Assembly (NCBI GenBank): GCA_903813345.2
Contig: CAIIXF020000005.1
Location: 8,251,375-8,315,374, forward strand
Direction: 5' to 3'
DNA from: Owenia fusiformis
Lineage: Eukaryota > Annelida > Polychaeta > Sabellida > Oweniidae
Length of the DNA: 64,000 bases
This document shows, one piece after another, positions 23,640 to 36,599 of the stretch. How positions within the stretch are numbered: the first letter of the stretch is position 1; the number at the start of each line of letters is the position of its first letter. The notes below the pieces were generated by a model. The model saw nothing but the letters and a program-made list of their open reading frames with translations, was not told the origin of the DNA and did not search any database. The position numbers and the translations under genes are program-made.

Positions 23640-26590
23640 CCTTGAAATGTGGCACGGATATTAGTAGATCATTATGATTTTGGCTGGCAACAGGGAATCG
23701 ATGACAGTATGGTATTCATGTTTTGCAGAGGTGTAAATTCCGTGTAGAAACCAATAGTTGACAAGCTTTTATGGATCTTTCTTAAAGTTGATATATTTGC
23801 ATATTTTGCTTAGTAAAGGAAATACGCTAGTCCATTGGTCTTTGGTGGGATAACCATTAATACGAGACTACAAAAGATGATGTTTTCGTCATACGCATTC
23901 ACACAATGCTTTTGCTTTTATCTAACCTCAAGTGTTTTTTAATATTATTATAATTGTTCAACTCTTGTTTGCGTTGGATCATGTTTTAGAATTGTGCCAA
24001 ATTCAGATCATCTACTTCAGGTTTTCCACAATATTTCACAAAAAACACAGAAAGTTTGTTCGATTGTTTCATTTAACAAAGCTTTAGGTATAACATAGCA
24101 ACATACAAATGCGTACAAATATATAGAGTTGTATAATACACGAATAATAGAGATCGAGGTGCAAAGGATGGATAAAATGATCAAAAACATATTACAGTAA
24201 AATCTGTATATCTGCATTCTGCACTTCTTTGTTGTATGATAATCTCTCAATATAAGTTAAGAATTTGGGAAACCCAAATGAAATAATAGATCATATTTTT
24301 ATCAGTTTTGAATATTTCTAGATCTTAAATGAAAATATGATCCCTGTTTGAAAGAGAGAGTGGAAAACACAGTACACGGAATGTGATTGTATAGCTACAG
24401 TATATAGGACTTAGGTATAGTTATGCATGCTTTCAAAAGAAATGAAAAAACATTATTATTGATGCAAAATAAATATATTCCTAAAACCATACTCATTACA
24501 AGCCATTATTGGAAGCAGAATCTATTTTCACGTGAATTCTGAAAATATCATGATGTATCAGTATATAGGGTGGGTCAAACAAATTGCTATCTCTTTAATT
24601 TTGGCACACTCTGAACATACTTAGAACATATTAAAATAGAACATGTACTACGTAAATATAGTCAAGCTACAAGGGTCACAGGCGCTTGTAACTAGACTAC
24701 ATATACGTTAATATATTCATTTAATCTCAACTTATACAACAAGAACACAACCAACTCAGTTGTGTAGCTTAAATATTTCATTTTTTTAACAACAGCTGTA
24801 TGGCAACTTCATCTACAGTGTATACATTTTATATATTATATTTCAACAAAATAGTTCTGCATCAACCATTTATTACCCCCCCCACCCAATATATAAACCT
24901 TACCTCCAAGGAGGGGATGAAGATGGGAGGGGGTTCCAGACACTTAATGCAAGACTAGTGGCCAACAGGAACAATGCAGCGGCACATAGAAATATAATGC
25001 TACCCTTACTCTTTTACTCTATTGAACTCATATATATAGCTCATAAAATATACAGTACTTTAACATTCAATATTATACAAATATTAAATTCAATTGAGGT
25101 GAATACCTGTCCATCTTTCACAAGTGATATTCCAAAAAGCCTGATGACCTCTGTTGAATATCGTTTGTTATTTTTTAGTCACGTGTAGGACATAGACCTA
25201 TCAGAGAGTGGGGAATATGAGAGTAATATAATAATATAAAATCTCTGGATCCTGTGAATGTTACATTCACACCACTGAGCAAATCATCTTATACATGTAC
25301 TTATATTTATATTGTACAAAAACACTAGTCTTTTTTACTTATTTTGTCATAGATTGTCAATGTTTCAGTCAAATAATAGATGGAAATATAATTGTAAAAG
25401 ATATTTATTTATTGAGCAAATGAATGGAAGAACTAATACGAAAAATGATATATAAAATAAAGATAAAATACAGGCACACTTGATAAAAGGATCATTTTGA
25501 AAAAATTACTTATAAAGTTTCACCAGATTATCATCAGACTGTTACAGCAAGTTTGAAATGATCAGATGATACTTCATCTTGGAATGTAAGTTTAGAGATT
25601 CACCATGAACTAAAATAAAAGTTCAATAAAAGATCAATCCTGTGTGACATTTAAGCATTAAGTAGGTGATCTCTCAGACAAAAAATGTATACACATGCAT
25701 TGCAAACAGCTAAACAACTTGGTTGTACTTTAATGCCTGGGTTACATTTGCTCTGATCCATCGGCCGACACCCGGCCGATTGAGTGTTTTGTTCTAATTT
25801 GTATTCAATTTTGAACAAAATACTCAATCTGCCAGGCACCGTAGTGAAAATAGAAGCAACTGTGACCAAGGCATAAATAGAGTATATAGAAAGCAAAATT
25901 TTAGAAAATGTCCTGATGTACTAGATATTGTAAATTAAATAAATGATTGCTCATACAAATGCGATATTGGTGGACAAATACACTGTTTAATATTTGTATA
26001 TTTAATACAATGATAATGTTTCATACATTGTAAATACACAATAGATATTACTCTTTCCATTTAAAATGGTTCAATAAATATTAAAATCACATTTTTTACA
26101 GCTATTACATAGCTCAATACAAATTGCAATTGCAAGTTACTATCATTGTTCAAAGAATATGAAAGCACCTTATATATCATTAACAAGAATGTAAAATATT
26201 AAACCAAAATCTAAATACTGTGACATAATTGTAAAGGGCAATAATGGCACTTAAAGAAAAACAGGACATGTACCATTGCAATTTAAGTGTTACCATTTGG
26301 GAAACACTCAATGCAAGTCACAAAAATGGCCGTAAAATAACAGTTCGTATTTCAAAAACACAGACTGTCAGGCCCCAATCTTGTATAATATAAGTAGAGT
26401 TTTTCTAATTTAGACTCTAGATTCTTAGAATTTTTCTCAAAAATAAATACATGTAATATCAAAATGCATACACATGTACTTTTAAAATTCTACACTAGAT
26501 TGTCAATTTCGATCTCTGTCAATTATCAGTTGATATATTGTTCTGCAACTCAAACATTATGGTCTGATATTAACTAATAGCACAGTATTC
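23640..26590. other. Intergenic region, nothing recognised
   Basis: Nearly 3 kb of AT-rich sequence between two minus-strand genes. No exon with good borders was seen. It may contain the 3' end of the receptor gene and scattered decayed repeats, including one mariner-like end (AGGGTGGGTCAAACAAATTG) near 24568. Confidence 0.45.
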
Positions 26591-26593
26591 TTT

Positions 26594-26896
26594 CATTATG
26601 CAAGGAGGATTGCTCCCAGAGTTCCAACTCGATATTCTGCCATATATGAAGATGTCGCGATTATAAAATTTGAATTCAAACAGCCACAAGTTTGCTCACT
26701 TCAGAATTTGAATCGCGAGTTTTGATCTTATTTTCAAACAAAACTTCCAAAACACACAAGAAGTGATTGAGATATTGGTTCGAATCTTTTTAACTGTTGA
26801 TTATGAGTTTTTAGTCAGTTATGTCAGAAAATAACGACACTGACATTTTCATTGTATCGAGTTGCGTCCCTGGGAACCAATCCTCCTTGCATAATG
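26594..26896. mobile_element. 303-bp palindromic MITE-like element
   Basis: The left end CATTATGCAAGGAGGATTG is mirrored by CAATCCTCCTTGCATAATG at the right end, and the pairing continues inward through CTCCCAGAG/CCTGGGA and CTCGATA/TATCGAG. An inner pair (TCGCGATT and AATCGCGA) suggests the whole unit can fold back. No coding sequence. Confidence 0.65.
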
Positions 26897-27112
26897 TTGA
26901 CCTACACTGTATATAGATCAAAATGGTTCTTATTTCATCTTCTCAACATTATGCTTTCCTCCACCCTTTTGCAGGCTTTTCTGATTGCTTTTCTGATAAA
27001 CTTTGCATATAGAAGTTTCCTCCGAGCACTGTTTGAAGGTAGGATTTCAGCATCTCAGGGATAGTCTTACAAGCATTTTATAATAATATCGATGATTTGT
27101 TTCGATTACGTA

Positions 27113-30100
27113 TTATGGCAATTTGTCTTCTGATGGAGGGATTTCATCTAGGGCATATTCTAGAGCATTGATGCAACCATCTATAGGCTCCAGATCTTCT
27201 TCAGTGGTTCCTGGTCTTACAGTGCCTACCATTGCATTGAGAACCGTGGTGACTTTAAGTTGTGGGTTTTCAGTCAGCAGCTTATCCATGCCTATCTCAA
27301 ATGGTCCCCTTCCCTCGAGTGATTCAAGTTGATAAGGGTCCAGTCCAAGGCTGAAATGAACAAAGCATTACTTCTGTAAAGTACAAAATAAACAATTTGT
27401 ATTTTTGCTGTACAATGATGTTTTTATTTTGGTCGTTTTCATCGTTAATAATACAATTTTAGATATAGCCACTTGAATTTGTATGTAGTGTTTACATCAA
27501 AATAACACATATTTATCATCCGCTGAGGCAGCGGTTTCATTCGTGAATCTCCAAATCAGTCAAAATGAATTGTTTGATGTAAATAAACGCTGTTCCTCAA
27601 ATATTTAATTCAAGTTAATTTGCCAAAATGCATCCAAGGATTTTTCTTGGAAATCCAAGCTCCAAAGATTTTTCTTAAAATCGTTTTATCCAAATTAAAT
27701 GTAAAGAAGTAGTACTAAAATTCAAAAAAGGTCCTTGGGATGGACCTTCATGCATAGTTCAAAAATAGGATCATCACAGAAGTTTTAAAACCATGGAATC
27801 AACTCTAAAGACAGACATATTTCAATAACCATTTTATCGGCTCTGAAGCAAAATGTGCCTTTAATATGATATCATTTTTTATGCAAACACTACAGGTGTA
27901 TATGAGGTATCCAAATTTCAAATTTTGAAATTGTGAAAATGGCAGTTATCTCTACTTCAGTTGAACATCATCAATTCTTAACTATGGTAATATTGAGATG
28001 ATGATGAGAATATTCAGAAAATAATTCAGTCAACATTCTAAGATTGATTTTAACAGCAAATGATTCCAGTTTATAAAATTGGTCATTGAAGGTGGCAGTG
28101 GCATCTCTCAGATTTGGGAAATCTCTTCTACATCTACTACATGCTAGATGAGGTTTAAGGCAGCTATTTTGGGTTTTCAAATTTGAAAATTATTTGTCGG
28201 CTTGTTTATTATTGTATTAATTTGAAATCTCAAGGGATGTTTCTTGGGAGTAAAATCTAGAACTGATTGAAAATTCATGACGGGAAAATTCAAGTCATGA
28301 CCAAACATTGTTTTGAGCAAATTGTGCAATTTGTGTTCTATACACTGATTTTATTTAAATTTTTTACTCATTATTGTTTCTTCATAGATGGTCAATTTTG
28401 AGGCAATTCCTTTATCTTTTTGTTTTTCCCTCAAATTTTTCGCCAACTGTGGCAGCCCTGTAAGAGGGTTGGACATTTGCATAAAAATATAGGTACAGAG
28501 TAAACATACACTATGTTCTCTATAGTTTATGTGTATTATCTTGCTTATCCATTACCTTTGGAATAAATCTTTCCATGGCATACTGGGTATCTCTAATCTG
28601 GTAGCTATGCCTATCGTTCTAATGTCCATACTAAGAGTACTAAAAAGCACTGAATATCCTCGTTGTATCAGGTCTAAAAACAAATCAAGAATAATCCACT
28701 GTATTTGTTGGTTCATTTTTTAATATGCTTTTGTCATAAACATACTAAAATCAAGACGAAAAATGGAGAACTAATGGAATTGTTCAAAATGTGGTCCATA
28801 AGTTCTGTCAAAAACACTATGATATACACTGGTAAACAATTTGTTTGAGATTGTAACTGTTGTTGAAAAAGGTAGGCAGATAGACAAACTGACAGAAGAT
28901 GATTGGACAGTGGACAAGTGGGTGCAATAGCTGAACAAATGGAACAACGTTTTTCACATAAAAGTGACACAAGGTTTTGTCAAAAACAAAGTGTAGTAAT
29001 TTTAATTTACACAATATTACCATCTACTCTTTCCTTTGCCTTTGTGTATCTTGCACTCAGTTCATTTCTTGCTTGTTCACGTACATAACGTTCTTCTTCA
29101 ACTGCTATGTGTTGTTCTTCCTCCTGATTTTGAATGTGTTCTCTAACAGTAAGTAGGTGCTCCCTTGAAATACCATTTGCCTCGTTTTCTACAACAAAAA
29201 CAGTTTACCCTATTATGCGTAAAGTTCAACAGGTCACTGATTTACTATGAATGAATTTGGCGTCAACTCTCTTAAATATGTCACAAGCAGGAAAAGGGGT
29301 TGCTTGGGGATGAGGGTTGATGAGCATACAACAAACATAACAAGTAGTTTTGTGATTCATCATATGATCTCATTCAGACTTCTCCATTTAGCAATATTGA
29401 GTCTTGACACCAAGATTCTGACACACAGTTTGAATTTGCAAAACTCATTTTATAGAAATTATCATTATTTTACATGGACATTCAGGTTTTACGAATATGT
29501 TGTTGTTGAATATTAACATCTACACCCCCAAAATGCAATCTGATTTTCGACGCCACTTTGGTGCCGTTTAGGCACAAAATGGACTGACTAGTCCGGTGCC
29601 AAATTTTGGTGTCGAAAGGTTTCGGTGCCGAATCGGTGCCTGAACAGCATCAAATTTTTTTGATGCCGAAACGGTGCTTTCACACCCCCCATTTGTGTGA
29701 AGAACACTGCCTTGGACACCACTCAGAATAAGGTGCAATATCACGAGGACTGACCATCAACTCTTTAATCACATAAATATGCCAGTGGTAAGTAACCCAG
29801 GGGATGTATGACATATTAATTTAATCTTTTGAATACAGAGAATCAAATTACTTACCCTCATCAGACTGACGAACGCATTGACGAGAATACCTAAAACTTT
29901 GTCGACTGTACCATGCTGCAATACTTGCTTTTTTGAGAACACACACAATTAAGACAGTCAACATTATGAGAAATCCTACAACAACTATCACAATCCAGTA
30001 ATTTTGCGATATCCAAGTTGGATCTGGAAATAATAAAATATACTGATGTCAGAGATTTAGATTACCAAGACTTCTATATAACAAGAATTTCCGTTGAATT

Positions 30101-32246
30101 AATTCATACATATGTATGAATCATTAAATTAAGAGGTGAAACAATACATCACAAACTGATTTACTTGTTTGTTTATAACAGACATTATTTCTTTATATAC
30201 AGACATTTTAGAGACATTCTGCCTCCATGACCTTACCTTAGAAGTACATTGTACAGGGTGACACAAAAAGTGCCACCCACATAATAATGAATAATCTTTT
30301 CGTCTCTATGATTTCTGACTTGTTCTTTAGCACATTAAAACTAGGCTCCATGGAGCAACTCCACTAGCAGTTTCAGATGACTAGCTCAACTAGATGCACT
30401 TTTATGAGTGTTAAAAGATGTGCTCTAAATGTCAGGCACACCTGGAATTTACGGGCAAAGTTATTGATGACCCTAACTCATTCCCTCACAGAAATGGCTC
30501 TGATCTCTCTCTTTATTAGGTCTTCCATGGTTTAGGGGGTTGTTTCATACACATTATCCCTAGAGATAAACATTTATAGGGTTCATGTCAGTTGAATATG
30601 GTCAATAACTTTGCCAGTTGAATCCAGAAGTGTGCCTGCAAAGGAACAGACAAAATTTAGAGCACATCTTGTAACACTAATTAAAGTGCATTTTGTTGAG
30701 CTAGTCATCTTAAACTTCTAGTGGAGCTGCTTCATTGGGTATTGTTTCAATGTGCTCAAGAAAAAGTCAAAATTCATGTAGACAAAAAATTTATGTAGCA
30801 TTATGTGGATGGCACTTTTTGTTTCACCCTGTACAAGTAAGCTCATTTAGAACAGTGTTGCTAGAGATATAGAACCAGTATAGAGGTTCACAAAGACCTA
30901 ACTTGCCATCCTCCTAACAGGTGTCCAGAATCTATACCTCCTTCTCCCCAAAACCTGTACTTTCTAAATAACTCTTGATTTACAATTAATTGTGATTCAC
31001 TGTATATTTTTGATATTTCAACAATTACCTACTGTACCTTGCTCGACTGGTTCACAATGATCATCATAGGGGCAGGCCTTTGCAGGATCAATACCTTGCT
31101 TCAAGCACCCTGGCTCAGGTGTATTTCCCCCACAACATGTTCCACATGGTTCACATTCAAATAACATCCAATCATAATACTTATTGGGTGGGCACTGGAA
31201 TATAAAACAAGGTATTATCATGCAAAATGTCACCACGCTGAACACAAACCATCAAACACCAACTGCCAAACACAATCTGCAAAACAAGTTAGAGAGTATA
31301 ACATTATGTCACCACTTGTGGTGGTGACATAAAATTGAACCAATACCAGTAAAACTTTATTTTCATTTTAAAGATTTATATGACGGCAACACTGTATAGG
31401 TGGTGAAGAATGAGGGAAATGTCCAATATGCTCCCATTGTAACTAACAGAGTAGCAACATGTACATGTACTTTTAAGCTACATGTATTTAAGAATATTCA
31501 TGGTATACCATATTCCTAAAATAGTATTACCGGTATCTCAAAAACCATTATACCATAAAGGTGTCTTTCCAGGAGAATCAGTGATAATATAATCTTACTA
31601 TACTATCTTACATAACTTAGACATATCTTGAGACTGACTTACATGTATGTAAAATGTATGTAATATACATGACTCACATGTATGTAAAATCAACAAAACA
31701 ACCAACTGTTAAAATGACATGAGCACCAGACGGTTTTCTCAATATACATGTATTATGCGCTATTTAATCATTTGGCTACTGGTGGTTGAATCTACCAGGA
31801 ATATTCAAGTTAAAATACTTACTGGAGGATCTTTAGCACTATCCAATGGAACTGCCAACACTGTGAAATTCTCGAGTCTATTTTTGTTTTGACCATTGTG
31901 AATGGTGTATGCTGTAGTATATATACATAATTGTTCCTAAAATCCAACATATAAATACTGTACTTTACATTTGTATTTGTTTATGCTTTTCAAGAAATGC
32001 TTCATTTTTTTATATTATATCACCAAATAAAACTTGTTATCTTTTCCTCTAGCAGGTCTACATTAAACTGTCAGAGAAATACCCTAAAATGGCATCAGAC
32101 AAAACCACATGCAATGAACAACATTACAGGCCATTATTTTATTTTATTTTATTTGCATGTTCATTGAAAAACTAACTTACTAATAAGCTAATCCACAGGA
32201 TTGGTATCACAAAAAAACTCATGTAAACATCAGCTAGAGTTGTCAT
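27113..32246 (-). CDS. TNF-receptor-like protein: BCMA-type CRD, TM helix, coiled coil, death domain
   Basis: Seven coding exons with consistent phases: 32246-32181, 31936-31823, 31194-31029, 30023-29856, 29188-29021, 28673-28556 and 27350-27113, in total 345 residues. Signal peptide about 1-29 (MTTLADVYMSFFVIPILW). One cysteine-rich module about 61-90, CPPNKYYDWMLFECEPCG then CCGGNTPEPGC, closely follows the BCMA/TACI ligand-binding pattern (C, YxD-xxL, CxPC, C, NTP). TM helix about 125-146 (YWIVIVVVGFLIMLTVLIV). A Glu/Arg-rich likely coiled coil follows (EEEQHIAVEEERYVREQ). The last two exons give a death-domain-like fold: PWKDLFQSLGLDPYQLESLE, then the helix around MDKLLTENPQ. TNFR death domains recruit adaptors such as FADD or TRADD at the membrane. 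The 5' UTR begins in an upstream exon (acceptor after 32270). The death-domain call is moderate, the rest firm. Confidence 0.83.
29530..29700. repeat. Repeat relic with mirrored GGTGCC words in a receptor intron
   Basis: Contains several direct and mirrored copies of GGTGCC/GGCAC words (GGTGCCGTTTAGGCAC, TTCGGTGCCGAATCGGTGCC, TTGATGCCGAAACGGTGC). It looks like a decayed inverted-repeat element. It is not coding and has no splice borders. Confidence 0.35.
30254..30831. mobile_element. 578-bp TA-flanked MITE in a receptor intron
   Basis: Ends CAGGGTGACACAAAAAGTG and its near-complement CACTTTTTGTTTCACCCTG, each flanked by TA. The arms pair over a long distance (for example GAGCTAGTCATCT with AGATGACTAGCTC inside). 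It sits between the CRD exon and the TM exon of the TNF-receptor-like gene. Structure and TA duplication fit a Tc1/mariner-derived non-autonomous element. Confidence 0.8.
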
Positions 32247-32270
32247 GGCAATTGGTTGACTCTGTTCAAT

Positions 32271-33164
32271 CTAAAACAAGATTTAAAGACAGTTGTAAAA
32301 TTTAAGATGTATGTGTCAGGCTAAGAGCCTCATATTAGTTTTGAACCAGGGTTTGAACTGGTTAAAGCATCATATAATACCATCATAACGTCAGGGAGAA
32401 TGTTCTATTCAAATGAAAATGGAGCTCGTGTTTAGCATTGTTTCCTTCTTCTTTAGCTAATCATATCACAACCAACATTATCAAACAGGCACAGACTAGA
32501 AGATTACCAACCACATAGCACAATCAGGGCACGCCTTAAGCGTCGGACAGCTGGTCATTATCTGGTTACTTTTGATACTGACCTGTTGATTTTTTCACTA
32601 GGTATAGGAAAATAACATTGCAACTGGTCAGTAATGCCTTTTTGACCAGCAGCTCTGGAATCCTTAGGGCATACACTGAGCACAATAGGACATCCTACAG
32701 TCAAATTAACACAAAAAAAAGTCACAACTCAACATCAAACATGGAAATTTGATTTTTTTCTTATATATTTGTTAATACTTGGTCATTTCTCGATATTTCC
32801 TGAACTTTGTGAAGCGGGGTAGGCACTTATTCGGGGTTGGGCGCCACTGGACGCTAATTACAGAGAAGAATACATGTATGGTATTTTATGGTTGATATTT
32901 TATGATCCAGTCTAGAATCACTCTCAAGTACCATTATGTTCCCATACCTACATATCAATAGTATGGGTTGCCATACCAACTTTAAATGGCCCAGTAGGCA
33001 ATCAAATTATCAAAGCCATACCATTGGTATGTCCCCTTACCAAAGATAAATTGATAAAAATCTCCTTGCAAAATCAATCAGTCAAAAAAGATATGAGCAA
33101 ATTTCCAAGCAATTATTTACCAAAAGTAATGATAATTCTATGACCATTGTCATACCAAAGTGCA
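32271..33164. other. First-intron sequence of the receptor gene, nothing recognised
   Basis: Lies upstream of the splice acceptor preceding the receptor's start codon. AT-rich, with a few CATACC/GGTATG words mirrored around 32935-33160. No exon was supported. Confidence 0.4.
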
Positions 33165-34190
33165 AAATGTGACATCCCAGGAGGAATGTCACATTATAGG
33201 AAGATGTCACACAAGCAGAGAGTGTCACAGGAAGGTTGTCACAGGAGGGTTAGTGACAAATAGGGGTTAGTGACAGGGGTTAGTGACAAACACAAGGGGA
33301 GAATGTCACAAAAGGGTGTCAAACAAGACTAGGCTGGTGTTTCAGGGGAGTTGTTACAGGAGTTGGTGACAAAGATGCCACAGTAGCAGAGGGTGTCACA
33401 GGGAGGTTGTCACAGGGGGAGTCAAAGAAGAGAACAGTGTTACAGGGTTTCTTCACAAAAAGAAAGGGTGTCACAGGGGAAGAATGTTACACAAAATTAG
33501 AATGTCACACGAGAGGAGGGTGTCACACTAGTAGAGGCTGTAACAGAGGAAAGTGTCACAGGAGGAGAGGGTGTCACAAGGGGAGGTATCAAACATGAAG
33601 ACAGTATTACAGGGTGGTAATTGATAGGGTTACAGGGGTAGATGATACAATCTGCTTGTGACATTTTCCTCTCATGTGACATCTTCCCCTATGACACCAT
33701 CCTATTGTTTAACACCCCCTTCTGTGACACCCTCCCCTTATGTTACACCTCCTTTCATGTTACATCCCTTCCCCTGTGACACCTTCCCTCTGAGACATCC
33801 TCCTCTTGCGTGATATTCTAAGCTCCTGTAACAGCCTTCCCCTTCTTTTTGTCACCAAGCCCTGTGATACCTCCTGTAACAACGCCTTTTGATTGAAACC
33901 TACCCCCTTTGTGACACCCTCTGCTTGTGTGACATCCTTCTCTCTTGTAACATCCCTCCCCTGTGACACCATCCTTTTGTTTGTCACCCCCTTCCGTGAC
34001 ACCCTTTCTTTTTTGTCACCAACGCCTGTAATGCCACCCCCCCCCTGTAAAACCATCTCTTGTTTAACATCCCCTCCCCTCTCAGTGACACCCTCCTCTC
34101 CTGCGACACCCTCTGCTTGTGTGACATCCTCCTCTCATGTGACACCCCTCACCCTGTGACATCCTAGGCCTGTAACACCTTTCTCTAGTA
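33165..34190. repeat. Inverted pair of GTGTCACA minisatellites
   Basis: From 33165 to about 33640 the strand carries irregular tandem units around GGTGTCACAGGGGAGG. From about 33655 to 34190 the complement (CCTCCCCTGTGACACC) takes over. Units are 20-35 bases and diverged. The two halves are nearly equal in length, with a spacer of only a few bases, so the block can fold into a hairpin of about 1 kb. No flanking inverted arms beyond the minisatellite were seen. Confidence 0.88.
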
Positions 34191-34364
34191 GCTATATTAC
34201 TGACTTCATTATACTGACTCCACTACCGAATGTCCCGGGGAAATATCTTATTTCGCTCTACGGTTGTTAGAAAAAATAGCACTGGTTTCAAGACTATTTT
34301 AGCACGAGTCAACGGATACAGGATAAAGGAGTTTATTACAAAGCATTGTATTCAGTTTCGAATT

Positions 34365-34500
34365 TTAATCAAGCCCTTAGCCAGGATTTGCCAGGGGGGT
34401 CACTATTTAAAAAATTTCAGGCCTCTACCAGAAAAAGTTGGAAAAGGCACTGGTTGCAATATAATTTTAGCACAGGCTTCGAGACTATTTTAGCGAGTCA
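34365..34500. repeat. Dispersed repeat copy (GCCCTTAGCCAGG family)
   Basis: Shares AAGCCCTTAGCCAGG and CCAGGGGGGTCAC with the block at 2735-2935. Truncated copy, non-coding. Confidence 0.4.
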
Positions 34501-34815
34501 GTACGTCTATTTCCAAACACCCCCATCAAAAAATGTAGTTAGCTTGGCTGTACTGCACATCTATGCTATGATTCTATATATATTATGTGTATTATCCACT
34601 GTAGAATGCATTTGCAGAAAAAATTATGAAAAATTGTAAAAAATATCTGGGTTATTCCATTTTTACTACAAGGTATTTTAGGGGGGTAATTCCGAACATG
34701 AGTTTTTTTGGGGGGTAAATCCGAACACTTGCATGGGGGAAATTCCAAACACTTAACTTAAACTGAATTGTTTTAATTATTAGATTGATGGTATATCATT
34801 ATATGATACCCTTAA

Positions 34816-35569
34816 GGTGCCACGGAAGTTAACAGGAAATGACGAAACAGGAAGTGATAAAAATTTTGCATTTTTAGACATATTTTGAACAAAGATAACA
34901 GAGTTCTGGTTTGACCTCCAGTCAATTTAACTATTCCCACATATCATTTACATGACCAGGATCACAATGTGCATGGTCAGAATGACCCTAAATATGATTA
35001 AATAACCTTTTTAGCCCTTTGAAAGTGTGACTGAAAAAAAGCTAAAAGTAGAAGCTAGGGAAGGTCACTGAACAGAATCTTTTGAATTTTTCAGAAAATG
35101 TGCCCAATATATTGCTCTAAATGATACAATCTTTGAAATTTTAGAAAATTGTCAGAAACAAAAATGGCGGTCATAAAAAGGAAAATAGATCACTTTTCAA
35201 ATCAGTTTTTTCATTTTTTTTCTTTTTCTATGAATGATATCAAATTTTCAAAGATTGTATCAATTAGGGCAATGTATTGGGCACATTTTCTGAAAGATTC
35301 GAAAGATTCTGTACAGTGACCTATCCTACCCCCTTCTTTTAGCTATTTTTCAGTCACATTTTCAGAGGGCTGAAAAGGTTATTTTATCATGTTTAGGGCC
35401 ATTCTGACCATGAACATTGTGATCTTGGACCTGTAAATGGTATTTGGAACTAGTCGAATTGACTGGAGGTCAAAACAGAACTCTGTTATCTATGTTCAAA
35501 AAATGTCTGAAAATGCAAAAAATTTTGTCACTTCCTGTTTTGTCATTTCCTGTTAACTTCCATAGCACC
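34816..35569. mobile_element. 754-bp TTAA-flanked foldback MITE
   Basis: Two arms of about 320-340 bases in inverted orientation, beginning GGTGCCACGGAAGTTAACAG and ending with the near-complement CTGTTAACTTCCATAGCACC. TTAA stands directly outside both ends (34812-34815 and 35570-35573). TTAA target duplication with GG-starting inverted repeats is typical of piggyBac- or Kolobok-mobilised elements. Arms differ at scattered positions, so the insertion is not brand new. No transposase. It lies in the presumed first intron of the receptor gene. Confidence 0.85.
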
Positions 35570-35573
35570 TTAA

Positions 35574-36599
35574 CTTATGATACTGGATCCTGTCACCCCT
35601 GCATATCAAGAAACCCAAATTTAAATCATTTATTACTGACATCTATTTATTTAAACGCACAGAGTTTGTGGGGGTAATTCCAAACACTAGCATGGGGGTA
35701 ATTCCGAACACCTAAATCATCATAATTGATTATTTTATTGTAAGATTGTTGGTACACATCATTATATTGTATCTTTCAGGCAATAAATATTATGTAGAGG
35801 TAGTAGAGGTACTATTATTCAATTCAATGATCTGCTTGCCATTATTTGGAACCCGTTCGTGTTTACCCCCCCGTTGTAACAAAAAAACAGTTAACTATTA
35901 TTTAAACTTCGTGTCATCATGTTATATGTGGATATGTTTTCTAGTATGTTATTCAACTGTATTTTTGTGAATTTGAACAAAACATTTTAAATGATCGGTT
36001 TTTGAGGACGGTAGTGAATTATACCATTCAAGGGGTTATATAGAAAGATTCTTCACATGTAGTTCAGGCAATTTTAATTATTCTGAGTAGCGGATAGTCA
36101 TTTATCATTAACGTCTTAATATTTAATTTCGTTATTTTATTTCAATTTGATATCCTAGTAACACGTATAATCTAGCGTTCTTGTTAATTTTATGACTAAA
36201 ATGCATACGACCTGAAAGCCCGTGTCTAAATCTACAAAATAATGTTTACTTTACAAAGCATCAACAGGTGGCCTTTTTAGCATTACTTTCACTGTTTGCA
36301 ACGTAAATGTACATGAGGTCGGGACATAGTATGTCTGTATAATCAGCTTACTTTCTCGCTCCCTGTACTATTGAACAATTTACATTCCTTGTACCCTGTA
36401 TTGATCAACTTTTGCAACTGTGTACCGTGTATATGACATATCAAATATTTTAAAATTTAAAATGATATTATTTTCATTCTTTCTATAACTATCATATAAC
36501 TTGGAACATCGACTTCACTATTGCACCACTGAAGTGTAGCAAATAGCAATATTGACTCACTCCGAGCACCAAACGTATTAACCTTTTGAGTAAGCAGTC
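35574..36599. other. Presumed intron/upstream sequence, nothing recognised
   Basis: AT-rich sequence between the TTAA element and the putative divergent promoter. GGGGGTAATTCCGAACA words recur on both sides of the TTAA element (34680-34755 and 35670-35712), showing that the MITE inserted into an older repeated sequence. Confidence 0.4.

Noticed and set aside
27971-28180. Possible extra exon of the TNF-receptor-like gene (RCRRDFPNLRDATATF)
   Set aside because: An AG acceptor exists, but its end lacks a good donor in the right phase, and the flanking exons join directly to complete the WKDLFQSLGL death-domain helix.
29247-29516. 89-codon plus-strand ORF between two receptor exons
   Set aside because: Antisense to the receptor intron, with no recognisable domain or repeat of known type; likely chance.
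34230-34639. Two overlapping ORFs of 87 and 97 codons
   Set aside because: They translate a dispersed GCCCTTAGCCAGG repeat, in conflicting frames.
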